From the NCBI RefSeq assembly GCF_002836745.1, contig NZ_PJAR01000027.1, forward strand, positions 1-64,000: a stretch of DNA of 64,000 nt, given 5' to 3'. The notes below the pieces were generated by a model that made no database searches, was not told the DNA's origin, and worked only from the letters and a program-made list of their open reading frames with translations. This DNA is from Glaciecola sp. 33A. GTDB lineage: Bacteria; Pseudomonadota; Gammaproteobacteria; Enterobacterales; Alteromonadaceae. The position numbers and the translations under genes were made by a program. This document shows positions 19,875 to 29,869 of the stretch, one piece after another (the first letter of the stretch is position 1; each line of letters opens with the position of its first letter).

Positions 19875-19910
19875 CGGTTTGGCAGTAACCAACTGCTGCG
19901 GATATTTAAA

Positions 19911-20681
19911 TTACCGTTGCTTTTGAATAGAAGACACTTCTGATAGTTCCCCCCTTAAAAACATGGGTTTTTTACAAGCAAAAACGCGATTGCTGTCAAG
20001 CCCTTCAGCGTAATAAAAAATTCTGTCTGCTTGCAATTTCACAGGCTGTTGATAATCACAATAATATTTAGCGGCATCTAAAGAAATACTATATGCATGA
20101 GCTCCAGACAGCCGGCCTGCGAGATAAAAATGGGTGTTGTATGGTCGCATCAACATTTTGTCTATCAATGACAATGAGACTGTATGCCAGTTAGAAATTC
20201 TCAAATAGTGATATATTTTGTATATTTGACGCCTCAACAGCCCCTTGGTATCTGCATAATGAGAACCATAGTAGTCAAATAGCACTACTTTCCAATCCTC
20301 AGGTAAAGTCGCAATGCGTTGCGTAAAGTAGTTAAGCTCTTGCAGATCAGGAACAGCATCATCTTCAAATATGAGTACACGTTGCAGATTATTGTCCAGC
20401 ATATGTTGGTAGATACCGCGATGTGAGCAAGCGCAAGCATATTCAGATAAAGACATAGAGCGATGCGTTCTTTTTATGTTTTGATGAGATTCATTATCAT
20501 ATTGACTATTATCAAGCAAAACACGGTCGTCTAATTTTCTTTTGTCGGTCCCAAACCAAAATTCAAAATTCAGTCCTTGCATATTTTGCTTAATGCTATT
20601 TTGCCTCGCCTCATAACCGTCAAGCGTAATAACAAATATTCCGTCGAAATAATGATTTAGTGGAGTAAAAACATCGGACAT
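19911..20681 (-). CDS. Glycosyltransferase family 25 protein
   Basis: 256 residues. The GT25 pattern is seen: 'IFVITLDGYEARQNSI', the 'SEYACACSHRGIYQHML' helix, and the acidic 'VLIFEDDAVPDL' motif. ATG is preceded by AAGGGT at a suitable distance. It is only distantly similar to the facing GT25 gene, so this is not a simple recent duplication. Sugar donor and acceptor are unknown; surface polysaccharide synthesis is inferred from the family. Confidence 0.82.
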   Translation of the reverse strand: MSDVFTPLNHYFDGIFVITLDGYEARQNSIKQNMQGLNFEFWFGTDKRKLDDRVLLDNSQYDNESHQNIKRTHRSMSLSEYACACSHRGIYQHMLDNNLQRVLIFEDDAVPDLQELNYFTQRIATLPEDWKVVLFDYYGSHYADTKGLLRRQIYKIYHYLRISNWHTVSLSLIDKMLMRPYNTHFYLAGRLSGAHAYSISLDAAKYYCDYQQPVKLQADRIFYYAEGLDSNRVFACKKPMFLRGELSEVSSIQKQR

Positions 20682-21263
20682 AAGTACCCTTATCTGTACA
20701 AATTGATTTAGTTTAAAAGTTACACGTCAAATTTTAACGTTGTTTTTCGCTATTAACTGCGTCGCAAGTCTGCTGAATTTCCTTGAAAAATCAAGTCAAA
20801 TCCATATAAACACATCTTAATATCCAAGTAATCCAAATATATACTTATTTTGTGGGAGTATTAAAAATAACTAAATAGAGTGTATTGCCTCAATCGAAGC
20901 AAATATCTAAGCAGTTGCCCAAACTATTTTGCGTTTCACAAAAAGGCACTATTTAATAAAAAAGAACTGCTATGCAACATCAATAGTTTGCTATACTACG
21001 TGCGGCGATATAGCCATTATTACTAGAATATTGATCAAAAATAAAAGCGCTCAGTTGAATAGTTTGTAATGATTTTTGCGACCTCTGGAAGCAAAAATAG
21101 ACCGCTAATCCGTTAAAAATGCAAAAAACAGCTTAAAAGCGAAGTTTTTGTTGAATTAAAGTGGCGTTTACTGTATAAAATGCGCCCTCATTATTAAAGA
21201 CGTTTAACAGCAATTTTTGTTTGCTTGGGTTAGACGGCAAACAGTTTTTCTGGAGACAATAAG
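20682..21263. other. 580-bp non-coding region upstream of rpmB
   Basis: Holds the rpmBG promoter (21151-21179) near its right end and presumably the promoter of the leftward GT25 gene. No open frame of note is seen. The remaining stretch is AT-rich with no repeat or hairpin that I can support. Confidence 0.55.
21151..21179 (+). promoter_or_regulatory. Sigma-70 promoter for rpmB-rpmG
   Basis: -35 TTGAAT (21151-21156), a 17-base spacer and -10 TATAAA (21174-21179) with an A/T downstream. It lies 84 bases before the rpmB start and fits a strong ribosomal-protein promoter. Function is inferred from the match only. Confidence 0.72.
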
Positions 21264-21500
21264 ATGTCAAAAGTTTGTATAGTTACAGGTAAGCGTCCTG
21301 CAGTTGGTAACAACCGCTCACACGCTAGAAACGCGACTCGTCGTCGCTTTTTGCCAAATCTTCAAACTCACCGTTTTTGGGTTGAGAGCGAGACCCGTTT
21401 TGTGAAATTACGCCTAACCACTAAAGGTATGCGTATTATTGATAAGAAGGGCATTGATACAGTATTAGCTGATATCCGTGCTCGTGGCGAGAAAGTTTAA
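21264..21500 (+). CDS. rpmB: 50S ribosomal protein L28
   Basis: 78 residues, the normal bacterial length. It begins [21 protein letters not shown], and the '[17 protein letters not shown]' block is conserved in L28. A good GGAGAC ribosome-binding site precedes the ATG. It is cotranscribed with rpmG 9 bases downstream, and both end at the terminator at 21686-21720. Confidence 0.98.
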   Translation: MSKVCIVTGKRPAVGNNRSHARNATRRRFLPNLQTHRFWVESETRFVKLRLTTKGMRIIDKKGIDTVLADIRARGEKV

Positions 21501-21509
21501 GGAATTACC

Positions 21510-21665
21510 ATGAGAGATAAAATTAAATTAGTTTCTTCTGCTGGTACTGGTTTTTACTACACCACAGACAAAAATAAACGCAACATGCCGGGCAAAATGG
21601 AGATCAAGAAGTTTGATCCTAAAATTCGCCAACACGTTATGTTCAAGGAAGCAAAAATCAAGTAA
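21510..21665 (+). CDS. rpmG: 50S ribosomal protein L33
   Basis: 51 residues, starting [18 protein letters not shown] and ending '[10 protein letters not shown]', the standard bacterial L33. It lies 9 bases after rpmB with a ribosome-binding AAGGAA in the gap, partly formed by the rpmB stop. There are no cysteines, so this is the zinc-independent form of L33. The frame is complete. Confidence 0.97.
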   Translation: MRDKIKLVSSAGTGFYYTTDKNKRNMPGKMEIKKFDPKIRQHVMFKEAKIK

Positions 21666-21685
21666 TTAACTTGCTTTTCGTCTCT

Positions 21686-21720
21686 AAAAAAACCTAGCTT
21701 TTGCTGGGTTTTTTGTTTTT
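21686..21720 (+). terminator. Intrinsic terminator of the rpmBG operon
   Basis: Stem AACCTAGC (21691-21698), TTTT loop and GCTGGGTT (21703-21710; one T-G pair), flanked by an A-run and a long T-run. It begins about 20 bases after the rpmG stop. Confidence 0.92.
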
Positions 21721-21864
21721 AGACTTCACCCCAGCCACTTTTATGCAAACAGCTCAAGCACCAAAAATCATGCAAGCAAACAAACGTGCCGTTGATAAAC
21801 ACTATTGATCAATTGCGCTGCAACCTGTCTAATAAGCACAGATGTCGTTCTAGTTAATGGTCCA

Positions 21865-22908
21865 ATGAAGAAATATCTGTTTTACATCTCTCAAAATTAC
21901 TCCTTTGAAGTTTTGCGGCCTTTGCAAAATGAAATTAGGCGTCAGGGTGGTGAGGTTGCCTGGTTTGCCGAAGGTGCAAACGTGAACGTTTCTTTTTTTA
22001 GACCAAATGAGCAAGTGATTGCTTGTATAGCAGGCGCAATCGCATTCAACCCATTTGCCGTTTTTGTCCCCGGAAATATGGTTCCCACTTTTTTACCTGG
22101 TTTGAAAGTGTGTATCTTCCACGGTTTTGTCGGTTTCAAAAAGCGCAAGAAAGATAATGTAAACTATCATTTTATTATTAGAGATTGTTTTGATTTATAT
22201 TGCACGCACGGTCAATCATCAACAGCCACATTCGAAGCGTTAGCGGCAAAGCATAAACACTTCCAAGTCATAGAAACGGGCTACTGTAAAATGGACCCGT
22301 ATTTTTCATCCTCCCTAGTCAGTAAAAAGGTAAATCAAAAGCCAGTCATTTTGTTTAGCTCGACATTTTCGCTAAGAATGACGCAAGCACCCACTTTATT
22401 ACCTTATATTGACAAGCTATCGCGTCATTCTAAGTGGAAATGGATAGTCACTTTTCACCCTAAAATGGCTAAAGAAACAGTTGCAGCATATAAAAATATT
22501 CAACATGACAACCTCACATTTTTAGAAACAGATGAGCTCGCACCGTATATGGTTGAAGCTGATCTGATGCTCGGCGATAACTCGTCAATGATTACCGACT
22601 ATCTTTTATTAAATAAACCGGTTGTCACTATTAACAATGAAGCACCAACACCTTACTTACACAATATTACTAACCCAGAAGAGCTTGAAAGTGCGATTGA
22701 ATATGCCTTAACACAACCCGATGAGCTAATGAAGGAAATTCGAGACTTTACTCAATACACCCATCCATATACAGATGGCAAGTCGTCACAAAGAGTTTTG
22801 CAGGCCGTTGATAACGCCGCCACTGATTTACAAAAAATGAAAAATAAGCCAAACAACTTTATTCGTAATTTAAAAGCCAGAAATAAATTTGGCTATTGGA
22901 CGTTTTAA
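21865..22908 (+). CDS. CDP-glycerol glycerophosphotransferase-like protein
   Basis: 347 residues from ATG 21865, which gives the family-like MKKYLFYISQ; the frame is open from 21805. The C-terminal half is typical of TagB/TagF-type transferases: 'IVTFHPKMAKETV', 'ELAPYMVEADLMLGDNSSM', 'LLLNKPVVTINNEAP'. A central 'CIFHGFVGFKKRKKDN' and 'DLYCTHGQSS' block contains the conserved His positions. It is a second, divergent member besides the one at 14814, so two glycerophosphotransferase-type steps may exist. No terminator separates it from the rpmBG terminator upstream; it needs its own promoter. Confidence 0.82.
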   Translation: MKKYLFYISQNYSFEVLRPLQNEIRRQGGEVAWFAEGANVNVSFFRPNEQVIACIAGAIAFNPFAVFVPGNMVPTFLPGLKVCIFHGFVGFKKRKKDNVNYHFIIRDCFDLYCTHGQSSTATFEALAAKHKHFQVIETGYCKMDPYFSSSLVSKKVNQKPVILFSSTFSLRMTQAPTLLPYIDKLSRHSKWKWIVTFHPKMAKETVAAYKNIQHDNLTFLETDELAPYMVEADLMLGDNSSMITDYLLLNKPVVTINNEAPTPYLHNITNPEELESAIEYALTQPDELMKEIRDFTQYTHPYTDGKSSQRVLQAVDNAATDLQKMKNKPNNFIRNLKARNKFGYWTF

Positions 22909-23057
22909 CTTGAGTTAACAACATATCAACGCAAAGAAAGTCAGGCGCTTAAAATGATACGATTTACACATTGACTATTACGCACAAATTGACATCCATC
23001 AGACAGTAGATAAAAGCCTTTTAGGCGTAATTAAAAAGAATAAAACGAGGGAACGCA

Positions 23058-23537
23058 ATGCTTCGACTATCTCAAAAAGGATGGAATAACGTTATTATTT
23101 TTACCATGTTAGCAATGATCCTGATGTTAAATATCAGCAGCTTCGATTCTGATGACTCCCAGTTACCGCAACCGATAATAGAACAAGGAGCCATTCTATT
23201 GAGTCTGCAGATTGATCAAGATGTTATTGAGCGCGCTGGTCAAACGTGGCGTTTTTCTTCTTCGAGTCCTATGGCAAGCACTGCTGCATTAGAAGGACAA
23301 GCAGGCGCATTAGCCGCATTAGTCAATAATTGGCAGAGAGCACTGGTTAAATCACAACGTGAGGTCAGCGCTGAATTACTCAAATCCCCCGACTTTGTGG
23401 TGGTTTTATGGTTAGCAGGTGAACGAAACGGCCGTGTTTTATCTATTAAGACTATTCACCAACAAACTTATTTAATGCTCGACAACGAAGTCATGTTATT
23501 GGACTTCCCAACAGTCGAACAACTTACTCAGTGGTAA
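23058..23537 (+). CDS. Hypothetical protein with one N-terminal membrane segment
   Basis: 159 residues. One hydrophobic segment at about residues 13-28 ('VIIFTMLAMILMLN'), then a short soluble domain with a conserved-looking 'RAGQTWRF' start and 'VVLWLAGERNGRVLSIK'. I do not recognise a family with a known function. It ends 8 bases before mutM and probably shares its transcript, which may be coincidental neighbourhood. Confidence 0.65.
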   Translation: MLRLSQKGWNNVIIFTMLAMILMLNISSFDSDDSQLPQPIIEQGAILLSLQIDQDVIERAGQTWRFSSSSPMASTAALEGQAGALAALVNNWQRALVKSQREVSAELLKSPDFVVVLWLAGERNGRVLSIKTIHQQTYLMLDNEVMLLDFPTVEQLTQW

Positions 23538-23545
23538 CATAATCC

Positions 23546-24358
23546 ATGCCCGAATTACCTGAAGTCGAAGTCACTAAGCTTGGTATTGCCCCGTTTTTAG
23601 AAGGCAATGTCATTAGCAAAATAGCCGTTTATCAACCACAGTTGCGTTGGATGGTGCCGGATGAGGTCCAGTTAGCCTGCCAACAAGCAATCAATTCAGT
23701 AACGCGTCGAGCCAAGTACCTTTTTATTAATACGGATGTTGGCGCCTTGGTTATGCACTTGGGGATGTCTGGAAAGATGCGCGTGGTAGATATAGGCCTT
23801 CCTCGCAAAAAGCATGACCATATAGAAATTGAGTTAGTGACGGGTAAAAAGCTCGTCTTTAATGATGCTCGTCGTTTTGGTTCGTGCTTGTGGCAGTCAC
23901 CAACTGAATTGCCATTGAAGATATTGCGTTCGTTGGGACCAGAGCCGTTAACCGATGAGTTTGACGCCAGTGTGTTATTTAGCAAATCACGGGGTAAGGT
24001 ATCGCCGGTGAAGAGCTTCATCATGGATAATGCGGTTGTTGTTGGTGTGGGTAATATTTATGCCAATGAATCGTTATTCAAGTCGGGTATTGACCCAAGG
24101 CGAGCGGCGGGTAAAGTCAGTTTAAAACGCTATAAATTGCTTACCAATAATATTAAAGAAGTATTGGCCAGCGCCATTAATCAGGGAGGAACAACGCTTA
24201 AAGATTTTGCACAAGCAGACGGCAGCCCCGGCTACTTTGCGCAGCATTTACTGGTTTATGGTCGTGCGGGTGATGACTGTGAGGTGTGTCAAAGACCGAT
24301 CCGCTCGGTGGTTATTGGACAACGAAATACATTTTATTGCATTCAATGCCAAAAATAG
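23546..24358 (+). CDS. mutM: Formamidopyrimidine-DNA glycosylase (Fpg/MutM)
   Basis: Base-excision repair of 8-oxoguanine and FapyG. Starts MPELPEVEVTKLG, so the catalytic Pro2/Glu3 are present. The H2TH-type helix, 'GVGNIYANESLFKSGIDPRR' and the C-terminal zinc finger (CEVC...CIQC) are intact. Length of 270 residues is normal. It lies between rpmG and coaD, in the conserved gammaproteobacterial order. Confidence 0.98.
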   Translation: MPELPEVEVTKLGIAPFLEGNVISKIAVYQPQLRWMVPDEVQLACQQAINSVTRRAKYLFINTDVGALVMHLGMSGKMRVVDIGLPRKKHDHIEIELVTGKKLVFNDARRFGSCLWQSPTELPLKILRSLGPEPLTDEFDASVLFSKSRGKVSPVKSFIMDNAVVVGVGNIYANESLFKSGIDPRRAAGKVSLKRYKLLTNNIKEVLASAINQGGTTLKDFAQADGSPGYFAQHLLVYGRAGDDCEVCQRPIRSVVIGQRNTFYCIQCQK

Positions 24359-24398
24359 CCTGTGGGCTTGCGGCTAAATTTTGAGCTTTGGAACTAAA

Positions 24399-24427
24399 CT
24401 TGGGGCCTATAGATAAACAGCCCCAAG
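24399..24427. terminator. Hairpin between convergent mutM and coaD
   Basis: An 8-bp GC-rich stem (CTTGGGGC at 24399-24406 with GCCCCAAG at 24420-24427) and a 13-base loop. It sits between the ends of two convergent genes, so it could work in both directions. There is no clear T-run. Confidence 0.65.
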
Positions 24428-24472
24428 TGAACAAATCAAACCTCGCTAGTGCTTGCTAGTGTGCCATCATCA

Positions 24473-25033
<561 letters not shown>

Positions 25034-25108
25034 TTAATTATCGATAAAAAGTGTTTAACTCTAGGCCAATGCGCTAACATTGGTGCCGGATTTATTTATT
25101 AACACGGA

Positions 25109-26584
25109 TTGGGTTATTTTGTGATTTTTCGCGTCTTCGCTATTCTTTTTTTAGCTCTTGCTTTTAACGCTCCAGTACTGGGTTCGCCTTGGGTTGGCAC
25201 GGTTGACAAGCAACTGCACTATGACCTGCAAACATTGCAAGAATGGGGCTACTTAGATGCCACCGTGCTTACTTTTCCCGTTCCTTGGAAGGGTGTTGCC
25301 GATCAAATACTCTCATTGGACGAAGGTAAAATGCAGCCAATGCCAAGACAAGCGGCACAACGACTGCGCTATTACTTGAATTTACAAAAGCAAGAAAGAC
25401 GCAGAACCTTCTTGGAACTGCAAGCGTCAAGTGACCAGCCCAGACTAACCTCGTTTGATGGTATCAGTGATGTGAAAGCGTCGGCTAAAGTGACCAACGA
25501 GTTTTATTGGGGGCGCTTAAGTGGGCAGTTAAGTGTTAACTATCAATCGGGCGGCGAGAAAAATCTCGACAACAGTTTTTTAGCCTATCAATTTGGGGCT
25601 TGGAATATCCGTGCAGGCTCGATTGATCAATGGTGGGGACCCGGTCAGTCGAGTAGTCTGATATTGTCGAACAACACAAGACCTATCCCAACCGTTGCGT
25701 TATCGCGTTCATCAGCAGTCGCCTCTAAAAGCCCGTGGTTGTCTTGGTTAGGCCCTTGGTATTTTACCAGTCAACTTGGCCAACTTGAAAGTGACAGAGC
25801 GGTACCTAATACTAATTTATTGTTAAATCGTTTCACCTTTAGCCCGTTCAAACGCTTTGAGTTTGGTGCTTCTTGGGCGGCAATGTGGGGCGGTGAAGGT
25901 CAGCCTAGCAGCTTAGGAGATTTTATCGATGTCATTACATTTAAAGCTGTTTGCACTCGAAATCGTGATGTTTGTGGTGATGAAGACTTAACCAAACAAG
26001 GTAATCATCTTGCCGGGTTTGATATAAAATATAGCTTTGACCTTTTTGAACGTCCTATTTCAGTGTATGCCCAGCGTATTGGTGAAGACGCCGTAGATGG
26101 TATTAATATTACGGATCAAGCCAATTTAGTTGGTATTTCTACTTATTTTGCGAATGCCAAAGTGTACATTGAAACCAGTGATACCAACATTGCATGCGCT
26201 GGAAATGGCAGCACTATTACCAATTGCTATTATGAAAATGGCGTATATAGCAGTGGTTATCGCTTTAGAGGAAGAGTCATCGGCAGTACCTTTGACAGTG
26301 ATGTTAAACAAATTACCGTAGGCGCTAATATCCGTTTTGATGGTGGCGCTATTGCTGAGATTATTTTGCGTAAAGCCGAGTTAAACCCAGATGGTACGAG
26401 ACCTTCTCCAGTGCTTACCAGTGATGTTACCGAAGACGTAGTGCAAGTGAGTGGGTTTTATCAGCGTCCATTTGGCGACTGGTTATTAAAAGCGGGCGGT
26501 AGTATTGAATCACGTCAGTTTGTGACTAAAGATAACGAAGTTGACGCATTGCTCTATTTTAGCGCGACTTACGCATTTGATTAG
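25109..26584 (+). CDS. Capsule assembly Wzi family outer-membrane protein
   Basis: About 490 residues. An N-terminal signal peptide ends near 'APVLGS'. The body has amphipathic beta-strands typical of an outer-membrane barrel and the Wzi-family block 'IDQWWGPGQSSSLILSNNTR'. Wzi in Escherichia coli anchors K30 capsule at the cell surface. The frame begins with TTG at 25109; GTG at 25121 is an alternative that would shorten the signal peptide by four residues. It sits between coaD and the Kdo kinase gene, in the position of the waa (LPS core) region of enterobacteria. Confidence 0.85.
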   Translation: MGYFVIFRVFAILFLALAFNAPVLGSPWVGTVDKQLHYDLQTLQEWGYLDATVLTFPVPWKGVADQILSLDEGKMQPMPRQAAQRLRYYLNLQKQERRRTFLELQASSDQPRLTSFDGISDVKASAKVTNEFYWGRLSGQLSVNYQSGGEKNLDNSFLAYQFGAWNIRAGSIDQWWGPGQSSSLILSNNTRPIPTVALSRSSAVASKSPWLSWLGPWYFTSQLGQLESDRAVPNTNLLLNRFTFSPFKRFEFGASWAAMWGGEGQPSSLGDFIDVITFKAVCTRNRDVCGDEDLTKQGNHLAGFDIKYSFDLFERPISVYAQRIGEDAVDGINITDQANLVGISTYFANAKVYIETSDTNIACAGNGSTITNCYYENGVYSSGYRFRGRVIGSTFDSDVKQITVGANIRFDGGAIAEIILRKAELNPDGTRPSPVLTSDVTEDVVQVSGFYQRPFGDWLLKAGGSIESRQFVTKDNEVDALLYFSATYAFD

Positions 26585-26600
26585 TGGCTAATTTAGGTCA

Positions 26601-27455
26601 TCAAGATTGATATCCTCGTTCAATCGACGTCCAACAAGATTCATCATAATAATAGGGCGAGTATTTCGCCCTTTGTTTTTCTAAAGAACGTTTAAATCTG
26701 ACTAAATTAGCGCGCTTCCACTTGTCACCATTGCGGATAGCGCAACCATCGAAATCCAATAAGTAGATAGTTATACTTTGTTCGTCTGCGTTGTCGGTGT
26801 TGTCCTGTGCTTTCACCAATGGGTCTGACGTTTCGCCGTTGTTAGCTTCTCTTGCCACTGTTTTTTCTTGTCTGTAAGCGGGGGCTTGTAACAATACATT
26901 TTTCACATTGATATCATAATGACACGCTTGTAAGTCATGCATTTTGCGTAATGTTACGCCTATTCTCTCCCATACAGCCTGTTGAAGTGCTTGCTGTAAT
27001 ATATATTCATGCAACTCTTGTGCTCGCGGAATAGTGCCGGTAATGACATCTGCTGTATAAGTGAAACTCGTGTGTTTGATCCTCGCTGCTATGGGCTTAG
27101 GCACATTTAAACCGGCAGCGTGTAACGTAGCCAGTAAATTGAGCTCTTTATAAGGGCGAGATTGCTGTGTTTGTTTAAATAGAAACGCGTCGTTTGACAA
27201 CTTAGCGACTAAACCACCCCGATAATAGTGACGTAAAACACAGTTCTCTCCTAATATAAAAAAAAAGTAAACTAACCCGCGCCCAGAAGCGGTATGTGTA
27301 ATTAAGTTTTCAGCCATTAACCAGCTAGGATCAAAGCATTTTTGAAGACTTAGCAAATCATCATTTAGCGCATCAGAGGAAGGTGTCCAAGTACTTTGTT
27401 TGGGCACTAAAATAAACTCATTTAGCCCCACAGGAAAGGTCTCGATCATTGACAT
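26601..27455 (-). CDS. kdkA: 3-deoxy-D-manno-octulosonic acid (Kdo) kinase
   Basis: Phosphorylates the Kdo residue of lipid A. The protein-kinase-like fold shows 'GRGLVYFF', 'VLRHYYRGGLVAKL', the catalytic 'CHYDINVKNVLL' loop and the 'LLDFDGC' metal-binding turn. About 30 acidic residues between the catalytic loop and LLDFDGC are not usual in this family and make the protein long. The open frame extends to TTG at 27503; ATG 27455 or 27449 is more likely. Divergent from the family-9 glycosyltransferase gene. Confidence 0.86.
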   Translation of the reverse strand: MSMIETFPVGLNEFILVPKQSTWTPSSDALNDDLLSLQKCFDPSWLMAENLITHTASGRGLVYFFFILGENCVLRHYYRGGLVAKLSNDAFLFKQTQQSRPYKELNLLATLHAAGLNVPKPIAARIKHTSFTYTADVITGTIPRAQELHEYILQQALQQAVWERIGVTLRKMHDLQACHYDINVKNVLLQAPAYRQEKTVAREANNGETSDPLVKAQDNTDNADEQSITIYLLDFDGCAIRNGDKWKRANLVRFKRSLEKQRAKYSPYYYDESCWTSIERGYQS

Positions 27456-27533
27456 ATTGGTGCTGCGCGCTTCAAAAACTAATAATATGCTGTAACATAC
27501 CAAAATTCATGTAGTTAGCACAACGGTATTCAT

Positions 27534-28580
27534 TTGAGCCAAGCTTTTCAACTTTGTATCTTACGTTTGTCAGCAATCGGCGATGTATGTCATGCCGTTG
27601 CGATGGTGACACGCATTCGTCAACATCGGCCAGACATTAAAATTACCTGGATCATCGGTAAAATAGAGCATCAACTACTGCGAGGTATGTTGGGTGTTGA
27701 CTTTATTGTATATGACAAAAAAGCCGGCAAAAAAGCCAAACAGGAGGTAAGGCAAGCGCTCGCGGGGCGGACCTTTGATGCTATGTTTGTAATGCAGGTG
27801 GCTTTACGTGCTAACTTACTATCCACAGTGGTGAAGGCAAAGCGCCGAATAGGTTTTGACTGGAAGCGCAGTAAAGAAGGTCACTGGTGGTTTACTAATG
27901 AACGTATTGAAGCACAAAAATATGCACACGTTCTTGAAGGCTTCATGGGATTTGCCGATAAGTTAGGCATTCCTAAAGACCCTGATCCGCAATGGGATAT
28001 GCCGCTCGATAAAACGGATTGGGAGTGGGCTCAAAAGCAAACCGCTGCGCTAGGGAAATATGCGGTCATTAGTCCCGCTGCATCTAAGGCTGAACGAAAT
28101 TGGACTGTTCAGGGTTATGTAGCGGTAGCCCAAAATTTAATAGAAAAAGGTTATAAAGTTGTACTTTGTGGTGGCCCTGGTCCCGTAGATTTTGAGATTT
28201 CAGTTAAAATATTACAAACGCCAAATATTATTGCACTGAATTTGGTAGGTCAAACAAGTTTGAAACAAATGTTAGCCGTGCTGGCTGATGCAGCATTGGT
28301 ATTAGCGCCGGATACCGGGCCTGCTCATATGGCGACGACGATGGGCACACCCGTTGTTGGCTTGTATGCGCATAGTAACTTCAGGCGCACAGGGCCCTAT
28401 TTATCGCAAGGGCTGGTGGCATCAGTGTACGATGTTCAAATAAAAAGCCAAAAAGGCAAAAACTGGGCTCATCTTCCTTGGGGGATAAGGGCCAAGGGTA
28501 AAGATTTAATGACGTATCTACTGGTCCTAACAGTATTGAAAAAAGTTGATCAAGCCCTAAGTGAACTGGACACTGAGTAA
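27534..28580 (+). CDS. Glycosyltransferase family 9 (heptosyltransferase-like)
   Basis: 348 residues, related to WaaC/WaaF heptosyltransferases of LPS inner core. The N terminus 'LCILRLSAIGDVCHAVAMV' and the C-terminal 'LVLAPDTGPAHMATTMGTPVVGLYA' block are diagnostic of GT9. Starts with TTG. It sits with kdkA and the Wzi-like gene between coaD and kbl-tdh, in the enterobacterial waa position, but no waaA is seen here. Its exact acceptor is unknown. Confidence 0.9.
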   Translation: MSQAFQLCILRLSAIGDVCHAVAMVTRIRQHRPDIKITWIIGKIEHQLLRGMLGVDFIVYDKKAGKKAKQEVRQALAGRTFDAMFVMQVALRANLLSTVVKAKRRIGFDWKRSKEGHWWFTNERIEAQKYAHVLEGFMGFADKLGIPKDPDPQWDMPLDKTDWEWAQKQTAALGKYAVISPAASKAERNWTVQGYVAVAQNLIEKGYKVVLCGGPGPVDFEISVKILQTPNIIALNLVGQTSLKQMLAVLADAALVLAPDTGPAHMATTMGTPVVGLYAHSNFRRTGPYLSQGLVASVYDVQIKSQKGKNWAHLPWGIRAKGKDLMTYLLVLTVLKKVDQALSELDTE

Positions 28581-28675
28581 ACAATACTGGACAATACGCA
28601 GGTCGAAAATTCACTTATAAAGCGCTGGGTTGCAATAGGCCCTATGTAAACGCTTTCACCCACTGAGGGTTCATC

Positions 28676-29869
28676 ATGTCGCAAGGTTTCATCTCACACA
28701 TTCAAGCTCAATTAGACGCCGCTAAAAACGATGGTTTGTACAAAAAAGAGCGTATTATTACGTCACAGCAAAGCGCAGATATTACAGTAGCTGGTGACGA
28801 TCACGTCATTAACTTTTGTGCGAATAACTATTTAGGTCTCGCCAATCACCCTGATTTGATTGCGGCGGCTAAACAAGGTCTCGATTCCCACGGGTTTGGT
28901 GTGGCATCGGTTCGCTTTATTTGTGGCACCCAAGATATTCATAAGCAGCTAGAAAAAAAAATTAGCGAGTTTGTGGGCACAGAAGACACTATTTTGTATC
29001 CTTCTTGTTTTGATGCCAACGGTGGTTTATTCGAAACCGTACTGGATGCTGAAGATGCGATTATTTCTGATGCATTGAATCATGCAAGTATTATTGATGG
29101 CGTGCGTTTGAGCAAAGCAAAACGTTATCGCTATGCAAGCAACGATATGCAAGCTCTGGAAGAACAACTAAAGCAGGCAAGCGCTGATGGTGTCAGATTC
29201 AAACTGATTGCCACTGACGGTGTTTTTTCTATGGATGGGGTTATTGCTAACCTGAAAGGTATTTGTGATTTAGCTGACAAATACGATGCTATGGTGATGG
29301 TTGATGATTGTCACGCAACGGGCTTTGTAGGTGAAGACGGTCGTGGTAGTCATGAGTATTGTGATGTCATGGGCCGAGTCGATATTATTACGGGTACCTT
29401 AGGTAAAGCCTTGGGCGGGGCTTCAGGTGGCTACACGTCAGGGAAAAAAGAAGTTGTTGACTGGCTGCGCCAACGTTCTAGACCTTATCTGTTCTCTAAT
29501 TCAGTCGCGCCTCCGATTGTAGCGGCGTCATTGAAAGTATTCGATATGCTGGCAGATGGCAAAGGCCTTCGCGATGCGTTAATTCGTAACTCTGTGCACT
29601 TTAGAACACGCATGGAAAAGGCAGGTTTTACTTTGTCAGGCAAAGACCATGCAATTATTCCCGTCATGCTAGGTGACGCTAAACTTGCCAGCGATATGGC
29701 AGACAAAATGTTAGCGCGCGGTATTTACGTCGTGGGTTTCTCGTTTCCTGTTGTACCTAAAGGTGGTGCTCGTATTCGCACGCAAATGTCTGCAGCGCAC
29801 AGCATTGCGCATATCGATAAAGCGGTTGATGCCTTTATTGAGGTCGGTAAAGAGTTAGGAGTAATTTAA
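28676..29869 (+). CDS. kbl: Glycine C-acetyltransferase (2-amino-3-ketobutyrate CoA ligase)
   Basis: PLP enzyme that cleaves 2-amino-3-oxobutanoate with CoA to glycine and acetyl-CoA, the second step of threonine degradation. '[17 protein letters not shown]' is the PLP-lysine block, and '[14 protein letters not shown]' carries the catalytic/PLP Asp and His. 397 residues, normal. The TAA stop shares one base with the tdh start, so the two are translationally coupled. Confidence 0.97.
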   Translation: MSQGFISHIQAQLDAAKNDGLYKKERIITSQQSADITVAGDDHVINFCANNYLGLANHPDLIAAAKQGLDSHGFGVASVRFICGTQDIHKQLEKKISEFVGTEDTILYPSCFDANGGLFETVLDAEDAIISDALNHASIIDGVRLSKAKRYRYASNDMQALEEQLKQASADGVRFKLIATDGVFSMDGVIANLKGICDLADKYDAMVMVDDCHATGFVGEDGRGSHEYCDVMGRVDIITGTLGKALGGASGGYTSGKKEVVDWLRQRSRPYLFSNSVAPPIVAASLKVFDMLADGKGLRDALIRNSVHFRTRMEKAGFTLSGKDHAIIPVMLGDAKLASDMADKMLARGIYVVGFSFPVVPKGGARIRTQMSAAHSIAHIDKAVDAFIEVGKELGVI

